Shown: positions 1-8,646 of the stretch, piece by piece | Layout of the letters: each line of letters begins with the position of its first letter | How positions within the stretch are numbered: position 1 is the stretch's first letter | Made by a program: the position numbers and the translations under genes | DNA from: an uncultured Pelagibacteraceae bacterium | GTDB lineage: Bacteria; Pseudomonadota; Alphaproteobacteria; Pelagibacterales; Pelagibacteraceae | Direction of reading: 5' to 3' | NCBI GenBank assembly: GCA_902554765.1 | Contig: CACDPY010000005.1 | Span: 1-54,096, forward strand | Length of the DNA: 54,096 bases | The notes under the pieces: model-generated | The model's input: only the letters and a program-made list of their open reading frames with translations | Database searches by the model: none | What the model was told of the DNA's origin: nothing

Positions 1-1
1 A

Positions 2-382
2 AAACCAAAAAAATTTGTATCTAAAAATGCAATAACTGGATTGTATTTTTTTGATAAATACGTTTGTGAATATACAAAAAAATTAAAACCATCTAAAAGA
101 GGTGAACTTGAAATTACTGATTTAATTAATGAGTATAAAAAAAAGGGGAAACTAAATTTTGAACAAATTGGAAGAGGCGCAATTTGGTCAGATGCAGGAA
201 AAATAGAAGATTTAGTCAATGTATCTAATTATGTTAGATCAGTTGAAAAAGTTCAGGGAATTAAAATTGCATGTTTAGAGGAAATATCTTTATTAAAAAA
301 ATGGATTAGCAAAAATACTATTAAACAAAATATAAAATTTTATGGTAATAGCGAATACAGCGCATATTTAAAAGAATTATAA
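2..382 (+). CDS. rfbA: Glucose-1-phosphate thymidylyltransferase, C-terminal part (5' end outside window)
   Basis: This is the 3' part of a gene that begins before the window. The frame is open from base 2, and the first visible residues read PKKFVSKNAITGLYFFD, which matches the conserved RmlA segment around NAVTGLYFYD. RmlA-type enzymes join glucose-1-phosphate and dTTP to make dTDP-glucose, the first step to dTDP-deoxysugars. About 127 residues remain, roughly the C-terminal 40 percent of a usual 290-residue enzyme, including the INEYKKKGKLNF segment and the RGAIWSDAG motif near the sugar-binding region. The TTG at 41 is an internal leucine codon, not a start. The next gene begins 1 base after this stop, so the two are probably cotranscribed. 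The family is fairly certain; the exact nucleotide specificity is inferred. Confidence 0.85.
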   Translation, partial: KPKKFVSKNAITGLYFFDKYVCEYTKKLKPSKRGELEITDLINEYKKKGKLNFEQIGRGAIWSDAGKIEDLVNVSNYVRSVEKVQGIKIACLEEISLLKKWISKNTIKQNIKFYGNSEYSAYLKEL

Positions 383-383
383 T

Positions 384-1262
384 TTGAAAAATAAAACTAT
401 ACTCATTACTGGTTCCTCTGGATTTATTGGAAATTTTTTTTTAGAAAATGCGCTTAATAAAAATTTTAAAATAATAGATGTTTTAAGATTTAAGAATAAA
501 AATAATAAAAATTTAAATAAATTACGTAAAAAATTTAAGTCCTCCTATAAATCTATTTACTATAAAGATGTAGATGAAATAGAAAAACAACTAAAAAACA
601 AGCGGATCGATTTCTTTATTAATTTTGCAACCTTTTATAAAGCTTCACATTCCCACAGAGAAATAGTAAAATTCATAAATTCAAATATTCTTTTTCCAAG
701 TATAATTTTAGATTTAATTTTTTCAAAAGTAAAAAAAGTAATAAATTTTGGATCAATGATGCAACATTTAGACGGAAACAATTATAAACCTAAAAATTTT
801 TATTCATCAACAAAATCTGCGTTTGAAATGATTTTAAGTTTTTATTCGCTAATAAGTAAAAAAACGAAATTTTATAATCTTAAACTTTATGAAAGTTTTG
901 CCAAAATCGATAAAAGAAAAAAATTAATTCCAACCCTAATCAAAAATTTTAAATCTAATAAAAAAACAACCATTTTGTCGAGTAAACTAGAATTAAATAT
1001 AGTTCATATTGATGACATAATAAAAGCAATATATATAATTTTAAATAATAATATTAAAAACGGGACATATTGTTTAAAGAGTAATAAAAATATCGGTATA
1101 AAAAAATTAATTTCAAAAATAAATTATAATTCAAAAAAAAAAATAAAGGTAAAATATTTGAATAAAAGAATATCCAAAGTTAAAAAAACAAAAATAAAAT
1201 TATTACCAAGTTGGAGAGCAGATAAAAATATACAAAATAAGATAATGGAAGAATTTTTATAA
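384..1262 (+). CDS. NAD-dependent epimerase/dehydratase (extended SDR), probable nucleotide-sugar 4-ketoreductase
   Basis: The 292-residue protein has an N-terminal Rossmann nucleotide-binding motif GSSGFIG (residues 10-16) and the SDR catalytic pair Y140-x3-K144 in FYSSTK, with the upstream serine in NFGSMM (about residue 124). It therefore belongs to the extended SDR family that reduces, epimerises or dehydrates nucleotide sugars. Its place between a thymidylyltransferase and an RmlC-type epimerase suggests it reduces the 4-keto group of a dTDP-deoxyhexose, as CDP-abequose synthase or RmlD-like enzymes do; this role is inferred. The start is TTG at 384, 1 base after the previous stop. The stop overlaps the next ATG. 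The protein is very rich in lysine and asparagine, as are its neighbours. Confidence 0.8.
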   Translation: MKNKTILITGSSGFIGNFFLENALNKNFKIIDVLRFKNKNNKNLNKLRKKFKSSYKSIYYKDVDEIEKQLKNKRIDFFINFATFYKASHSHREIVKFINSNILFPSIILDLIFSKVKKVINFGSMMQHLDGNNYKPKNFYSSTKSAFEMILSFYSLISKKTKFYNLKLYESFAKIDKRKKLIPTLIKNFKSNKKTTILSSKLELNIVHIDDIIKAIYIILNNNIKNGTYCLKSNKNIGIKKLISKINYNSKKKIKVKYLNKRISKVKKTKIKLLPSWRADKNIQNKIMEEFL

Positions 1263-1777
1263 TGAAGATTGTCAAAACAAAAATTAAAGACTTAGTAATA
1301 ATTAAAACTAATATTTATAAAGATAGTAGAGGCTTTTTTAAAGAAGTTGAAAAACACAAAATTTTAAAAAAACGATTCATTTTTGATTGCTTCTCATTTT
1401 CAAAAAAAAACACTCTTAGAGGACTTCATTTACAGAAAAAAAAAAGTCAGGCAAAAATAATTACTGTTGTCCATGGAACAATTTTAGATGTTGTAGTTGA
1501 TTTAAGAAAAAATTCAAAAACTTACGGAAAATACTTTTCAATTAAGATTTCACATGACTCTAATTATTCAATTTATATACCGCCTGGTTTTGCTCACGGT
1601 TTTCTTTGTTTATCGAAGAGCTGTGCGGTCTATTACAAGTGTACTAATTATAGAGATAAAAATTCAGAGCAAACTATTAAGTGGAATGACAAAGATCTAA
1701 AAATTAAATGGCCAATTAAAAATCCAATATTGTCTCGAAAAGACAAAATGGGTATAGAATTTAAAGAATTTAAATAA
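1262..1777 (+). CDS. rfbC: dTDP-4-dehydrorhamnose 3,5-epimerase family protein (RmlC-like cupin)
   Basis: This 171-residue cupin contains the RmlC hallmarks: the catalytic histidine in LRGLHLQ (H56), a second conserved histidine in VVHGTILDVVVDLRK (H71) and the PPGFAHGF loop (about 108-114). RmlC epimerises C3 and C5 of dTDP-4-keto-6-deoxyglucose on the way to dTDP-L-rhamnose and related sugars. Length fits the family (about 180). The ATG overlaps the stop of the SDR gene by one base, so translation is likely coupled. Because a C-methyltransferase lies convergently next door, the product could be a 3- or 5-epimerised branched deoxysugar rather than rhamnose; that is inference. It overlaps the convergent gene downstream by 8 bases. 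Confidence 0.88.
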   Translation: MKIVKTKIKDLVIIKTNIYKDSRGFFKEVEKHKILKKRFIFDCFSFSKKNTLRGLHLQKKKSQAKIITVVHGTILDVVVDLRKNSKTYGKYFSIKISHDSNYSIYIPPGFAHGFLCLSKSCAVYYKCTNYRDKNSEQTIKWNDKDLKIKWPIKNPILSRKDKMGIEFKEFK

Positions 1778-2942
1778 TCCTTGGAAATGGAATATGGGTT
1801 ATAAATTTTCCACCATTTTTAATATATAGACGTTCTTTATCGAAAATTTCAGATTTGAAATTCCAGGCACCTAAAAACACATAATCAGCATCTTTATTAG
1901 TAAGTTTTTTATATTTTTTTATTCTGATTTTTGTTCCAGGTAAGTATTTGTTTATTTTAAATGAAGTTGTGTCGTAAAAAAATGAAATATGTTTATTATT
2001 TATATTACAATAATTTAAAACAGTGCATGATTTTGCTGTAGCACCATAACCAATAACTTTTTTATCATAAATTTTATTAAATATTTTTAACAATTGTTTT
2101 TTTGATTTTTTAACTTTATTTGCAAATTTCACATAAGTTGAAAATTTTTGTAGTCCATATTTACGTTCTTTTTTCAATTCTCTTTCGACACTTTTATTAA
2201 TTTTAAAAAAAGAATTATCTTTATTTTTTATATAATAACGATTTGAACCACCATGAGTTATGATATTTTCAATATCAAAAATTTCTAAACCAAATTTGTC
2301 TAAAATATTTTTTAAAGCTATAGTAGAAAAAACATAAACATGTTCGCAATAAAACTGATCATAAGCAACATTTTTAATACAATTTAATAATGATGGATCT
2401 TCCAAAATTAATATTCCTTTTTTGGAAAGAGATTTTTTAATTGCGCCAAAAATTTCAGAATAATTTGTGATATGACTTAATGTATTAGCAGAGTAAATTA
2501 CATCTACTTTTTTTTCTTTAATTATTTTTTTTGATAATCTTAAATTCCAATATTCAGAATATACTTTATATCCCTTTTTTTTAGTTATACGTGCCAAATT
2601 TTTACATGGTTCAACTCCAACAATTTTTTTGGGATCAAAATTATTTATAAAAGCTCCATCATTACAACCAATTTCAACTATGAATTTTGGTTTAAATTTT
2701 TTTTTAATTTTTTTAGCTAATTCCATAAAAGAAGTTTTCATAGTTTTTGACTCCGAAGATTTATAAGGATAATTTTTGTTAAACATTTTTTCTTTTGGAA
2801 CTGTGTTGAGTATAGAAACTAAGTAATTTTTTGGGTTAAAACCTAAAATTAGTTTAAATTTTTTTTCTTTCAAATGAAGATTTTTTCTTAAAACATAAGA
2901 ATTCGCAAGTGGTTGTAGTCCTAGATCTAAAAATTTTTTCAT
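1770..2942 (-). CDS. Sugar C-methyltransferase (class I SAM; TylCIII/NovU-like) lacking the N-terminal zinc cysteines
   Basis: This 390-residue protein has the three-part layout of nucleotide-sugar C-methyltransferases: an N-terminal segment starting KKFLDLGLQPLANSYV, a central SAM fold with motif I in FIVEIGCNDGAFI (about residues 86-98) and a C-terminal domain with GYGATAKSCTVLNYC (near residue 297). Relatives methylate carbon 3 or 5 of dTDP-4-keto sugars. The family normally begins with a CxxC zinc site before LDLG and a second CxxC after it. Here the protein starts at LDLG, the second pair is absent (FKLILGFNPKNYLV), and an in-frame stop lies four codons upstream of the ATG, so the zinc module is truly missing. 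It overlaps the upstream GT2 gene by 4 bases. Confidence 0.8.
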   Translation of the reverse strand: MKKFLDLGLQPLANSYVLRKNLHLKEKKFKLILGFNPKNYLVSILNTVPKEKMFNKNYPYKSSESKTMKTSFMELAKKIKKKFKPKFIVEIGCNDGAFINNFDPKKIVGVEPCKNLARITKKKGYKVYSEYWNLRLSKKIIKEKKVDVIYSANTLSHITNYSEIFGAIKKSLSKKGILILEDPSLLNCIKNVAYDQFYCEHVYVFSTIALKNILDKFGLEIFDIENIITHGGSNRYYIKNKDNSFFKINKSVERELKKERKYGLQKFSTYVKFANKVKKSKKQLLKIFNKIYDKKVIGYGATAKSCTVLNYCNINNKHISFFYDTTSFKINKYLPGTKIRIKKYKKLTNKDADYVFLGAWNFKSEIFDKERLYIKNGGKFITHIPFPRII

Positions 2943-3745
2943 AAATATTTCTTAAATATAAATATTATAAATTCTATAATTCCTAATATTTTTGCTAAAT
3001 TAATATTTGAACTTCTAAACTTTAATAAAACTAGATTTAAAATTAGCAAGAAAATATTTTGAGCAAATTTCCTTAGAATTTTAATAGTTTTTACTTTTCC
3101 TCCTTTATAGTCATATAATAGCTCACCAAAAATAAAATTTTTGTTTCTAATAAGATCAGTTCTATATCCACTTAATGAAGAATTACCATTTTGATGAACA
3201 GCTTTCGATTTTTGAGTTTCATATATCTTAAAATTAGATTTCTGAATTCTTCTTGATAAATCAATGTCCTCCCAATAAAAAAAGAAGTTTTCATCAAACA
3301 TACCAATTTTCATAAATTTTTTTTTTTCGCAAAAAAAAGTGGCTCCGATCATCCTTGATACTTCAATCTCTTTAACAAGTTTATTAGGTTTTTTTTTATT
3401 GAGTAAGGGTACTGCTATTATTGCATTTTTTTTGTGCCTAATAATAGTTTTTTTTAACTCCAATATTGAGTTTTTATTTATATTAACATCAGCTTGAGTG
3501 CAAAAAAAATATTTTGTTTGAACCTTTTTTACCAAAGTATTAATCCCTTTCGCATATCCATTATTTTGATTAGTTATTGAATAATTTTTTATGTTCGGCA
3601 AAATTTTTGTTAATTTTTTTTTGAAATTTTTGTCATTGCTTTGATCTAATACTACTACTTTAAATTTTTTGAAAACTTCAAAATTTTTTATTAATTTCGA
3701 AGGTGTTTTATATAATAGAAGAATAATTGTAATATCAGATATCAT
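2939..3745 (-). CDS. Family 2 glycosyltransferase (rhamnosyltransferase-like)
   Basis: The 268-residue protein shows a GT-A fold: an early strand TIILLLYKTP, VVLDQSND, the acceptor-side NNGYAKGIN segment, a DxN/DxD-like FFCTQADVNIN (about residues 102-112) and the late EDIDLSRRI motif (near residue 169) that supplies the catalytic base in rhamnosyl- and galactofuranosyl-transferases. The C-terminus is hydrophobic (NIFLLILNLVLL and IIEFIIFIF) and probably holds it at the inner membrane. Its stop overlaps the start of the C-methyltransferase in an ATGA arrangement, so the pair is likely one operon that makes and transfers a modified sugar. Donor and acceptor cannot be read from sequence. Confidence 0.82.
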   Translation of the reverse strand: MISDITIILLLYKTPSKLIKNFEVFKKFKVVVLDQSNDKNFKKKLTKILPNIKNYSITNQNNGYAKGINTLVKKVQTKYFFCTQADVNINKNSILELKKTIIRHKKNAIIAVPLLNKKKPNKLVKEIEVSRMIGATFFCEKKKFMKIGMFDENFFFYWEDIDLSRRIQKSNFKIYETQKSKAVHQNGNSSLSGYRTDLIRNKNFIFGELLYDYKGGKVKTIKILRKFAQNIFLLILNLVLLKFRSSNINLAKILGIIEFIIFIFKKYL

Positions 3746-3808
3746 TATGATTTAAAGTATTATATTAAATTTTAAATTTTTGAAGTATTATAAATCAACA
3801 TTAACTAA

Positions 3809-4357
3809 ATGGCGAAATTAATTTTAGGTCCCTCGGGTTCTGGCAAATCTACACTCATTAATAAGAGGTTTGTTGGATTTAAAAATTTAATCTTTGGTTA
3901 CGAACTTGAAAACAAAAAATATGATTTTTTGAAATTTTGGAAAAAAACAAAAATTTCTAAGAACTCTATTGTTCATTATAATATTTTAAATGATCTATCT
4001 AAACAGAATTATAACTACGATGAAGAGAAATTTCTACAAAACGATAAATTATTAAAAAAAATTTTAAGTTATAATAAACTTTTCGACGAAGTAATTATTT
4101 TAGTTACACCAATTAAGGAATTAATTTACCGAGCAGCATCCAGGGAAAAAGTTGAGGATAATATAACAGATAAGTATGATAATGAATTCTGGCTTAATCA
4201 TATTAAAAAAACAAACTTTGAAAATTTATATAAAGAATTATTCTTAATTTTAGATGTTAATAACCTCAAATATGAAATTTTATATTCATCTTCTAATGAT
4301 TTTAGAAAAACAAAAAAAGATTATATAAAAAAAAATTTAGCGGGTATATACGAATAA
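3809..4357 (+). CDS. Uncharacterised P-loop NTPase/kinase-like protein
   Basis: I cannot name this 182-residue protein. It begins with a textbook Walker A motif, GPSGSGKST at residues 7-15, directly after a hydrophobic strand, as in small nucleotide or metabolite kinases and ABC ATPases. A strand ending DEVIILVTP (about residues 91-99) could hold the Walker B position, followed by an arginine-containing stretch RAASREKVED that may act as a lid. No ABC signature, helicase motif or kinase family signature is evident. It is transcribed divergently from the GT2 gene and ends just before tRNA-Ser, inside the polysaccharide region. A role in modifying a sugar or lipid is possible but unsupported. 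Confidence 0.6.
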   Translation: MAKLILGPSGSGKSTLINKRFVGFKNLIFGYELENKKYDFLKFWKKTKISKNSIVHYNILNDLSKQNYNYDEEKFLQNDKLLKKILSYNKLFDEVIILVTPIKELIYRAASREKVEDNITDKYDNEFWLNHIKKTNFENLYKELFLILDVNNLKYEILYSSSNDFRKTKKDYIKKNLAGIYE

Positions 4358-4358
4358 A

Positions 4359-4448
4359 TGGCGGAGAGAGTGGGATTCGAACCCACGGTACCTTTGACAG
4401 TACACACACTTTCCAAGCGTGCGCCTTAAACCGCTCGGCCATCTCTCC
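4359..4448 (-). tRNA. tRNA-Ser (anticodon GGA)
   Basis: Read on the minus strand, a 7-bp acceptor stem GGAGAGA/TCTCTCC encloses a D arm, an anticodon arm CACGC-TTGGAAA-GTGTG with GGA in the loop, a long variable arm typical of class II serine tRNAs, and a TTCGAAT T-loop. CCA is encoded (bases 4359-4361). GGA reads UCC and UCU serine codons. The gene sits between the plus-strand P-loop gene and the minus-strand oxygenase gene, flanked on both sides by accessory genes. A tRNA at such a position is a common integration point, although no integrase or repeated tRNA end is visible. Confidence 0.97.
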
Positions 4449-4453
4449 TAGAT

Positions 4454-5332
4454 TTAATCATCTTGATTCTCTCGTTTTTTTTTTGATCTTCCTGTTCTAA
4501 ATAGTTTTTTTTCAAACTTTTTGATATTTTGATAAATATTTAAACTTCTCAAGAATCTTTTTAATGTTCCTGAATTTTGATCTGTTTCATTATTTTGTCC
4601 CAAACGATCCTTAAAGTAGGTTGTGTTTTTAGAAAACATTTTATCAATCTCATTTATTGGCCTTCCTTTTGTATAATAATAAGTTGCTATTGATTTTCTC
4701 GACATATTGTTTGGGCAATTTAATGGGTCAGGATGACCATGGTTGCTATTATCTGTTGTAGAAAATATTACCATTTTATTAAAAATTGGTGAAACTTTTT
4801 CTCTACAGGAAGTCATTTCTTTATCCCAGAATTCAAGATGGCCGCCATACTCCTCTTTCCAGTCTTTATTTAGATATATTAAAACATTTAAACGTCTGTC
4901 AAGATCTAAGCTGGGATGTTTATTAAAATCTGAATGAATTTTTAGTAAACCACCTTTTTTTATTTCATGAAGACCTCCACCATTTAACTCAAAATCTGGA
5001 ATAAGTTTTTCCTGAATGCTAGTTATACGTTGTAAAAAATTTAAAAAAAAATCAGAATTTAAAAAATCAAATAATTTTTTGATATTATTTGGAAAATTTT
5101 TATATTGGTTGTTTGCAAATTTAACTTCGTTTTTATTATCATAATTTCTTGTTTTTTTTTGTTCTGCTAAATTTGGAAATTGATTTAACACGTCATTTAA
5201 AAATTCTTTACTAAAAAAATCATCAATTATTATAAAGGGGAAAGGATTAGCGTTTAAAAATCTTTCTTTATTTTGAAAAATAAATTTTTCAACATCTTTT
5301 AATTTATCATTAATAATATTTTCAATTTCCAT
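4454..5332 (-). CDS. 2-oxoglutarate/Fe(II)-dependent oxygenase (prolyl hydroxylase-like)
   Basis: The 292-residue protein contains the double-stranded beta-helix core of 2OG-Fe(II) oxygenases. The iron ligands are visible as H133-x-D135 in LLKIHSDFN and a distal histidine in NSNHGHP (H198 or H200); the 2-oxoglutarate-binding arginine is R212 in MSRKSIATYYY. RRLNVLIYLNKDW and YGGHLEFWD are typical of the P4Hc subgroup. Such enzymes hydroxylate small molecules, sugars or proteins. The C-terminus after residue 240 is basic and asparagine-rich, with no recognised domain. It is the last of three accessory genes (methyltransferase, GT17-like, oxygenase) trailing the lepA operon, which suggests modification of a surface glycan; the substrate is unknown. 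Confidence 0.82.
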   Translation of the reverse strand: MEIENIINDKLKDVEKFIFQNKERFLNANPFPFIIIDDFFSKEFLNDVLNQFPNLAEQKKTRNYDNKNEVKFANNQYKNFPNNIKKLFDFLNSDFFLNFLQRITSIQEKLIPDFELNGGGLHEIKKGGLLKIHSDFNKHPSLDLDRRLNVLIYLNKDWKEEYGGHLEFWDKEMTSCREKVSPIFNKMVIFSTTDNSNHGHPDPLNCPNNMSRKSIATYYYTKGRPINEIDKMFSKNTTYFKDRLGQNNETDQNSGTLKRFLRSLNIYQNIKKFEKKLFRTGRSKKKRENQDD

Positions 5333-5341
5333 AATAAAATA

Positions 5342-6148
5342 CTAAATTATCCATTCTTTTAATTTCTCTTTATTATTTAAAATATAATCGGGATAACTCT
5401 CATCTATGTTCACCCTGTTATACAAGTGCCCTCGATCAAATAAGTCAATTTTGGCATTTATTTTTTGCTTAATAATATCTAAATTTGAGAATTTTTCATT
5501 ATCCCATGAAGTCTCAGCTAAACTCTTAAATTTTTTTTCGATTTCTTGTGGTGTTAAAAGATAACTAAAATGCCATCCTCCATTCTCAATAATCTGAATA
5601 TTTCTTTCTTTATCAATTCTCCAAAAAGGATATTTCAAATTTTTTCCTAGCACTTTATGTCTTAACCAATCAACAGATTTTAAATGTTTCTTTTTACATA
5701 CCCTGGTACCTTCCCAAGGATTTTCATGTGTGTTTAGAAGGTTTAATTTATATGAAAATATTTTCTGAGAAAAAATTCCATACTTTTTTTTTAAATCAAA
5801 ATTTTTAAGAATTTTAGGATTTGGGATTTCGTCTGGATCTGAAAACATGACAAAATCATCATTCTCTACTTCATCTAAGTTTTTTAATATATGTTCTCTC
5901 TGAATAGCCTGATTTTGCCACGGATCACTTTTATCCGGGAACTCCTCTTCGATTATTATATGTTTTACATTCCTATAATCTTTATATTTCTCTTTATCAA
6001 AATTGATTTCTTTTTTATTTCCTCTATGATCATAAATAGACTCACATATTAAAAATTCATCAACTATATCTTTGAGAATATTAAATCGTAAATCAAAATG
6101 GCGATTTTCTTGAAAAAAAGTAATGGTATCAATTATTTTATTTTTCAT
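5342..6148 (-). CDS. Glycosyltransferase family 17-like protein
   Basis: The 268-residue sequence follows the layout of GT17 (beta-1,4-N-acetylglucosaminyltransferase-like) proteins: an N-terminal IIDTITFFQENRHFDLRF, then EFLICESIYDHRG, a WQNQAIQREHI segment, and the acidic FSDPDEIPNP motif (about residues 101-110) that probably binds the metal-sugar nucleotide. A late GGWHFSYLLTP stretch (about residue 190-200) is also characteristic. Bacterial members usually occur in glycan-modification islands. It lies 1 base from the methyltransferase gene upstream and about 10 bases from the oxygenase gene downstream, so all three are probably on one transcript. The exact sugar transferred cannot be told. 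Confidence 0.75.
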   Translation of the reverse strand: MKNKIIDTITFFQENRHFDLRFNILKDIVDEFLICESIYDHRGNKKEINFDKEKYKDYRNVKHIIIEEEFPDKSDPWQNQAIQREHILKNLDEVENDDFVMFSDPDEIPNPKILKNFDLKKKYGIFSQKIFSYKLNLLNTHENPWEGTRVCKKKHLKSVDWLRHKVLGKNLKYPFWRIDKERNIQIIENGGWHFSYLLTPQEIEKKFKSLAETSWDNEKFSNLDIIKQKINAKIDLFDRGHLYNRVNIDESYPDYILNNKEKLKEWII

Positions 6149-6149
6149 T

Positions 6150-6824
6150 TTAGATCATTTCTATTCCATCATTAAAACTTACCGTTCTCATTATTTCTTT
6201 GTAATTATTATAAAAAAATTTGAACTTTAAATTTTTGAATGAACTGTTTCTAATATCTAAAATGTTTGGATTTTTTCTTTTTTTTATAATACCCAAACCT
6301 TGGTCCGCTAAAATCGTAAATGTATCAAAATCGTTCCAAGTACGAGCTTCAACTATTGCCTTCCAAACATCCCCATTCCAATTATATCTCGTTCTTGGTA
6401 CCCTCTGATGGCCTATACTTGAAGGCAGGCAATCATGAAGTATTATTATTCCATTTTCATTCAAAACTTTTATTGAGTTTAATATATCTTTTATTACTTG
6501 ATCATAAATATGAAGACCGTCTATAAAAATACAATCGAATTTATCAGAATTTTTAATAAAAAAATCATCACTTGTACCTCTAAAATTACCACCATTTAAT
6601 GGATCTACACCAATTTTATCTATATCTATTTTCTTAAAAACTTCATCCTGATTGCATCCAATTTCTAAATACTTTTTATATTTATTTTTTTTAATAACAA
6701 AATCAATTAAATCTAGACGATTTTTTTTATCAAAATTATAATTAATTTTTTTTGAAAATTTTTCTGAAAAAAGTAAATGATATAATTTATTAAAAAAAAA
6801 TTCTTTATTTCTATTTTTTTCCAT
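6150..6824 (-). CDS. Class I SAM-dependent methyltransferase (Methyltransf_24 type)
   Basis: This 224-residue protein has a SAM-binding motif I variant KYLEIGCNQDEVF (about residues 54-66), an acidic end of strand 2 in IGVDPLNGG, and the FDCIFIDGLHIYDQVIKDI block (about residues 95-113) that is diagnostic of the Methyltransf_24 group. IIILHDCLPSS follows. Members often methylate hydroxyls of sugars or antibiotics. The usual third glycine of motif I is replaced (EIGCNQDE), which is common in this subgroup. It begins 4 bases after lepA ends, with no room for a promoter, so this accessory gene is read out of the translation operon. Substrate unknown; a glycan role is inferred from the GT17-like neighbour. 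Confidence 0.78.
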   Translation of the reverse strand: MEKNRNKEFFFNKLYHLLFSEKFSKKINYNFDKKNRLDLIDFVIKKNKYKKYLEIGCNQDEVFKKIDIDKIGVDPLNGGNFRGTSDDFFIKNSDKFDCIFIDGLHIYDQVIKDILNSIKVLNENGIIILHDCLPSSIGHQRVPRTRYNWNGDVWKAIVEARTWNDFDTFTILADQGLGIIKKRKNPNILDIRNSSFKNLKFKFFYNNYKEIMRTVSFNDGIEMI

Positions 6825-6828
6825 TTTG

Positions 6829-8640
6829 TTAATTTTTATCTTTATTTATCTTAAGTACTCCAATAAATGCTTCCTGAGGAATTTCTACTCTACCAAATTG
6901 TTTTGATCTTGCTTTTCCTTTTTTTTGTTTTTCTAAAAGTTTTCTTTTTCTGTCAGTTGCTCCACCCCCATGAATTTTAGTTAAAACATCTTTTTTAAAG
7001 CCTTTTATTGTTTCTCTTGCAATAATTTTACCTCCTATAGCTGCTTGAACGGGTATCATAAAATTATGCCTCGGTATCAAGTCTTTAAGTTTTTCACAAA
7101 CCTCTCTGCCTGTTCTTTGAGCAAAATCTTTATGTATCATCATAGCCAAAGCATCAACTGGTTCACTATTTACTAATATACCTAATTTTACTAAATCTCC
7201 TTCCCTGTGACCAATTATTTCGTAATCGAAACTTGCATAACCACTAGTCATAGATTTAATACGATCATTGAAATCAAAAACTACCTCATTTAAAGGTACT
7301 TCATAACTTAATACAGCTCTATTTCCTGAATAAGTTAAATTTGTTTGTATTCCTCTTTTGTCTTGGCATAGTTTGATTATAGAACCTAGAAATTCATCTG
7401 GTGTGATAATTGTGGCTTTAATCCAAGGTTCTTCTATTGATGATATTAATGTTGGATCTGGAAGACTTGATGGGTTTTGTAAATCAAGAACTGTTCCATT
7501 ATTTAAGTTTACTTTATATACAACACCTGGTGTAGTTGTAAGTAAGTTTACATCAAATTCTCTTTCTAATCTTTCCGTAATTATTTCCAGATGTAATAAT
7601 CCTAAAAATCCACACCTAAAACCAAGCCCTAATGCTGAAGATGACTCTGCTTCAAATGAAAAACTTGCATCATTTAATTGTAGCTTTGCAAGACCATCTT
7701 TAAGTTTTTGATATTCAGAACTGTCTACAGGAAATAAACCACAAAATACCACAGGTTTACTAGGTTTAAATCCAGGTAAAGGATCTAGCTTTGGTTTTGT
7801 TGCATCACAAATTGTATCTCCCACTTTTGTTTCAGATAAAACTTTAATTCCTGTTGTAATGAAGCCAAGTTCACCAGTATTAAGCTCATTTATATCTTTT
7901 GCTTTTGGTGTAAAAACTCCAACTTTTTCAACTATATAATCTTGATTGGTTGAAAGCATTTTAATTTTCATATTTTTAGTTATTTTACCATTTATAACTC
8001 TCACCAAAATAACAACACCCAAATAAGTATCATACCAGCTGTCGACCAATAGACATTTTAAATCATCTTCTGGGTTTCCTTTTGGACCTGGTAATTGTTT
8101 AATAATTTGTTCTAATATTTCTTCAATACCTTCACCTGTTTTTCCAGAACATGGAACTGCATTTTCTGTATCTATACCAATTACATCTTCAATTTGCTTA
8201 TTTGTTTTCTCTAAGTCTGAAGCAGGTAAATCTATTTTATTTAATACTGGAATAATTTCATGATTAATATCCAATGCTTGATAAACATTTGCTAATGTTT
8301 GAGCCTCTACTCCTTGGGTGCTATCAACGATTAATATTGATCCCTCGCATGCATAGAGTGATCTACTAACTTCATAACTAAAATCTACATGTCCTGGTGT
8401 ATCTATAATGTTCAAAATATAATTTTTTCCATTTTTAGCTTTATAATTTAATTTCACTGTTTGGGCCTTGATAGTAATGCCCCTTTCTCTCTCAATATCC
8501 ATGGAATCTAATACCTGTGATTTCATTTCTCTATCGGTTAAGCCACCACACTTATGAATAATTCTATCGGCTATAGTTGACTTACCGTGATCAATATGTG
8601 CAATGATTGCAAAATTTCTTATGTTATCAATAGTGCTCAT
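6829..8640 (-). CDS. lepA: Elongation factor 4 (back-translocating GTPase LepA)
   Basis: At 603 residues the protein matches the usual EF4 length. G-domain motifs are AHIDHGKST (G1, residues 14-22), [15 protein letters not shown] (G3) and NKIDLP (G4). The distinctive C-terminal domain is present, including the basic end [24 protein letters not shown] and QEAFIGVLK. LepA acts on ribosomes, promoting back-translocation or assisting initiation and assembly of the 30S subunit, mainly under stress. It follows pheT by 6 bases in the translation operon and is followed within 4 bases by an accessory methyltransferase. ATG start. No irregularity seen. Confidence 0.98.
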   Translation of the reverse strand: MSTIDNIRNFAIIAHIDHGKSTIADRIIHKCGGLTDREMKSQVLDSMDIERERGITIKAQTVKLNYKAKNGKNYILNIIDTPGHVDFSYEVSRSLYACEGSILIVDSTQGVEAQTLANVYQALDINHEIIPVLNKIDLPASDLEKTNKQIEDVIGIDTENAVPCSGKTGEGIEEILEQIIKQLPGPKGNPEDDLKCLLVDSWYDTYLGVVILVRVINGKITKNMKIKMLSTNQDYIVEKVGVFTPKAKDINELNTGELGFITTGIKVLSETKVGDTICDATKPKLDPLPGFKPSKPVVFCGLFPVDSSEYQKLKDGLAKLQLNDASFSFEAESSSALGLGFRCGFLGLLHLEIITERLEREFDVNLLTTTPGVVYKVNLNNGTVLDLQNPSSLPDPTLISSIEEPWIKATIITPDEFLGSIIKLCQDKRGIQTNLTYSGNRAVLSYEVPLNEVVFDFNDRIKSMTSGYASFDYEIIGHREGDLVKLGILVNSEPVDALAMMIHKDFAQRTGREVCEKLKDLIPRHNFMIPVQAAIGGKIIARETIKGFKKDVLTKIHGGGATDRKRKLLEKQKKGKARSKQFGRVEIPQEAFIGVLKINKDKN

Positions 8641-8646
8641 TTAATT

